Source of the DNA: Alphaproteobacteria bacterium
GTDB lineage: Bacteria; Pseudomonadota; Alphaproteobacteria; Zavarziniales; Zavarziniaceae
Direction of reading: 5' to 3'
Length of the DNA: 7,757 bases
NCBI GenBank assembly: GCA_021774355.1
Contig: JAJFJE010000022.1
Location: forward strand, 1 to 7,757
Shown here: positions 6,733 to 7,757 of the stretch, piece by piece
How positions within the stretch are numbered: position 1 is the first letter of the stretch
How the letters are laid out: each line of letters starts with the position of its first letter
Position numbers and translations under genes: made by a program
The notes under the pieces: model-generated
Database searches by the model: none
What the model was told of the DNA's origin: nothing
What the model saw: only the letters and a program-made list of their open reading frames with translations

Positions 6733-7070
6733 CACACCATCTCCTTCAATTCCATGGTCTTGATCTTCAGCTCCTCGCCGGCCAGACGGTCGAGGCGGTG
6801 GGAGCCGCAGGGGCAGCCGGTATAGAGCGTGGGCATGGCGAATTCGGCGCCGCAGTCCTGGCAGCGCGCCCGCCCCTCGATCTCGACAATGTCCAGGACG
6901 GCGCCTTCCAGCACCGTGCCCTGGGCGACCGTTTCGAAACAGAAGCTGAGGGCTTCGGCCATCACCCCGGCCAATTGCCCGACCTCGACGGTGACCCGCT
7001 CGACCGGGCGCCGGCCCGCGGCCTCGGCCACGATGGCAACGATATTGCGGGTGATGCCCAGCTCGTGCAT
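6732..7070 (-). CDS. hypA: Hydrogenase nickel metallochaperone HypA
   Basis: A 112-residue protein of normal family length that partners HypB to place nickel in the [NiFe]-hydrogenase large subunit. It starts MHELGIT; His2 and Glu3 are the conserved N-terminal nickel-binding residues, which fixes the start at 7070-7068. The C-terminal half carries the structural zinc site: C70-x2-C73 (CQDCG), then C86 and C88 (CPCGS). The second pair is CxC rather than the CxxC of E. coli HypA. The C-terminus GEELKIKTMEL is typical of the family. A GAGGG box lies about 5 bases before the ATG. It starts 7 bases after hypE ends, and its stop overlaps the hypB start by one base, so the three genes are one transcription unit. 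A hydrogenase-independent role in nickel supply to urease, as known for HypAB in Helicobacter, is possible. Confidence 0.97.
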   Translation of the reverse strand: MHELGITRNIVAIVAEAAGRRPVERVTVEVGQLAGVMAEALSFCFETVAQGTVLEGAVLDIVEIEGRARCQDCGAEFAMPTLYTGCPCGSHRLDRLAGEELKIKTMELKEMV

Positions 7071-7077
7071 GACGCCC

Positions 7078-7757
7078 TCAACAGATCCGCGGCAACTGGT
7101 CGCCGACCAGCATGTCGACGATGCGCCGGCCGCCGAACACGGTCTTCATGGTCACCCGGCCCGGTTCGCCGGCGGTCACCGTGCCGATGGCGCAGGCCTC
7201 CCGGCCGAGCGGATGGCCGCGCAGGGCGGCCAGGGCCGCCGCTTCCTGGTCGGGCGGCACGGCGATGATGACCTTGCCCTCATTGGCGAGGTAGAGCGGG
7301 TCGAGCCCCAGGATCTCGCAGAAGCCGCGGACCTCTTCCCGCAAGGGGGTCGCCGCTTCGTCGATCTCGATGGCGACCTGGGACGCCGCGGCCAGTTCGT
7401 TGAGCACGGTGGCGATGCCGCCGCGGGTGGCGTCGCGGATGAAGCGGGTGCCGGGGGCTGCCGCGAGCAGGGCCGCGATCAGGCCGTGCAGGGCGGCGCA
7501 GTCGCTTTCCACCGGGCTGTCCAGCTGCATGTCGCCCCGGGCGCACAGGATCGCTGCACCGTGATCGCCCAGCCGGCCATTGACCAGGACCACGTCGCCC
7601 GGCCGCGCCCGGTCGGCACCCAGGTCCAGGCCGGCGGGGATGACCCCTACCCCGGTGGTGGTGATGAAGATCCTGTCGCAGCTTCCCCGGGGGACCACCT
7701 TGGTGTCGCCGGTGACGATCTGCACCCCGGCGGCCCCGGCGGTCGCCGCCATCGAGC
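7078..7757 (-). CDS. hypE: Hydrogenase cyanide-ligand synthesis protein HypE, 5' end cut off
   Basis: The C-terminal 225 or so residues of HypE, which is usually about 340-350 residues; the rest lies beyond the right edge. HypE takes a carbamoyl group from HypF on its C-terminal Cys and dehydrates it with ATP to a thiocyanate, which it passes to the HypC-HypD complex to make the Fe-CN ligands. The visible part has the family motifs VTGDTKVVPRG, ITTTGVG, RDATRGGIATVLNE and YLANEGK, and ends in the diagnostic PRIC with the acceptor Cys as the last residue before TGA (7080-7078). The frame stays open to the edge through a Ser codon before the Met at 7752-7750, so that Met is internal, matching the SMAA/VAAT region of other HypE proteins. 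It is upstream of hypA by 7 bases in the same operon. hypF, hypC and hypD probably lie further upstream, outside the window. Confidence 0.96.
   Translation of the reverse strand, partial: SMAATAGAAGVQIVTGDTKVVPRGSCDRIFITTTGVGVIPAGLDLGADRARPGDVVLVNGRLGDHGAAILCARGDMQLDSPVESDCAALHGLIAALLAAAPGTRFIRDATRGGIATVLNELAAASQVAIEIDEAATPLREEVRGFCEILGLDPLYLANEGKVIIAVPPDQEAAALAALRGHPLGREACAIGTVTAGEPGRVTMKTVFGGRRIVDMLVGDQLPRIC

Noticed and set aside
6733..6735. GTG as the hypB start, giving an extra N-terminal Met
   Set aside because: The next codon is an ATG at 6732-6730 with better spacing from AGGAG, and it places Cys at position 2 as in known HypB.
6265..6825. Plus-strand frame opposite hypB and hypA with a hydrophobic MAVVMAV-type pattern that looks like a membrane protein
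   Set aside because: The alternating Val/Met/Ala pattern is the antisense reading of His-Asp-Gly codon repeats (GTGGTCATGGCC). It has no convincing start signal and continues across the hypA gene.
7750..7752. Met near the right edge taken as the start of a 224-residue HypE
   Set aside because: The frame is open to the window edge, the Met lies within a conserved part of the protein, and the missing N-terminal domain of about 115-125 residues should lie upstream.

Overview
The window looks like chromosomal DNA from a GC-rich proteobacterium. GC content is high, third codon positions are strongly G/C, and the proteins resemble alphaproteobacterial (Rhodospirillales-like) versions, but the lineage is an inference and no species can be named. 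I see no mobile element, tRNA, rRNA or CRISPR array. The window holds two unrelated gene blocks that converge, and it cuts a gene at each end.

Left block (1-5406): an efflux locus. On the minus strand, an AcrR-type TetR repressor (321-977) is followed 33 bases later by the start of a small EF-hand lipoprotein that runs off the left edge (1-287). On the plus strand, diverging from the repressor, is a two-gene RND efflux operon: a lipid-anchored AcrA/MexA-type adaptor (1118-2266) and an AcrB/MexB-type inner-membrane permease (2263-5406), joined by an ATGA overlap. The 140-base divergent region holds an inverted repeat (1006-1029) with the same geometry as the E. coli acr operator and an identical left arm. 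The repressor's recognition helix is also nearly identical to that of E. coli AcrR. The likely circuit is that the repressor occupies this site, blocks both overlapping promoters, and releases when it binds a hydrophobic or toxic ligand. No outer-membrane channel gene is present, so a TolC-type partner must be encoded elsewhere.

Convergent gap (5407-5568): 162 bases with GC-rich hairpins that could act as a bidirectional terminator, though none has a U-tract.

Right block (5569-7757, minus strand): a tightly packed part of a [NiFe]-hydrogenase maturation operon in the order hypE (5' end cut off by the window edge), hypA, hypB. HypE makes the cyanide ligands of the active-site iron. HypA and HypB insert nickel into the hydrogenase large subunit. 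The organism therefore very probably makes at least one [NiFe]-hydrogenase. The standout feature is HypB: between its N-terminal CxxCxC motif and its GTPase domain lies a 133-residue segment with 47 histidines, partly built from 12-base tandem repeats and three copies of a DGTRHxH module. It would be expected to store or buffer nickel. Nothing here amounts to a wholly new system. The most unusual points are the HypB metal-binding extension, the CPC zinc knuckle in HypA, the conserved acr-type operator, and the EF-hand lipoprotein next to the repressor.
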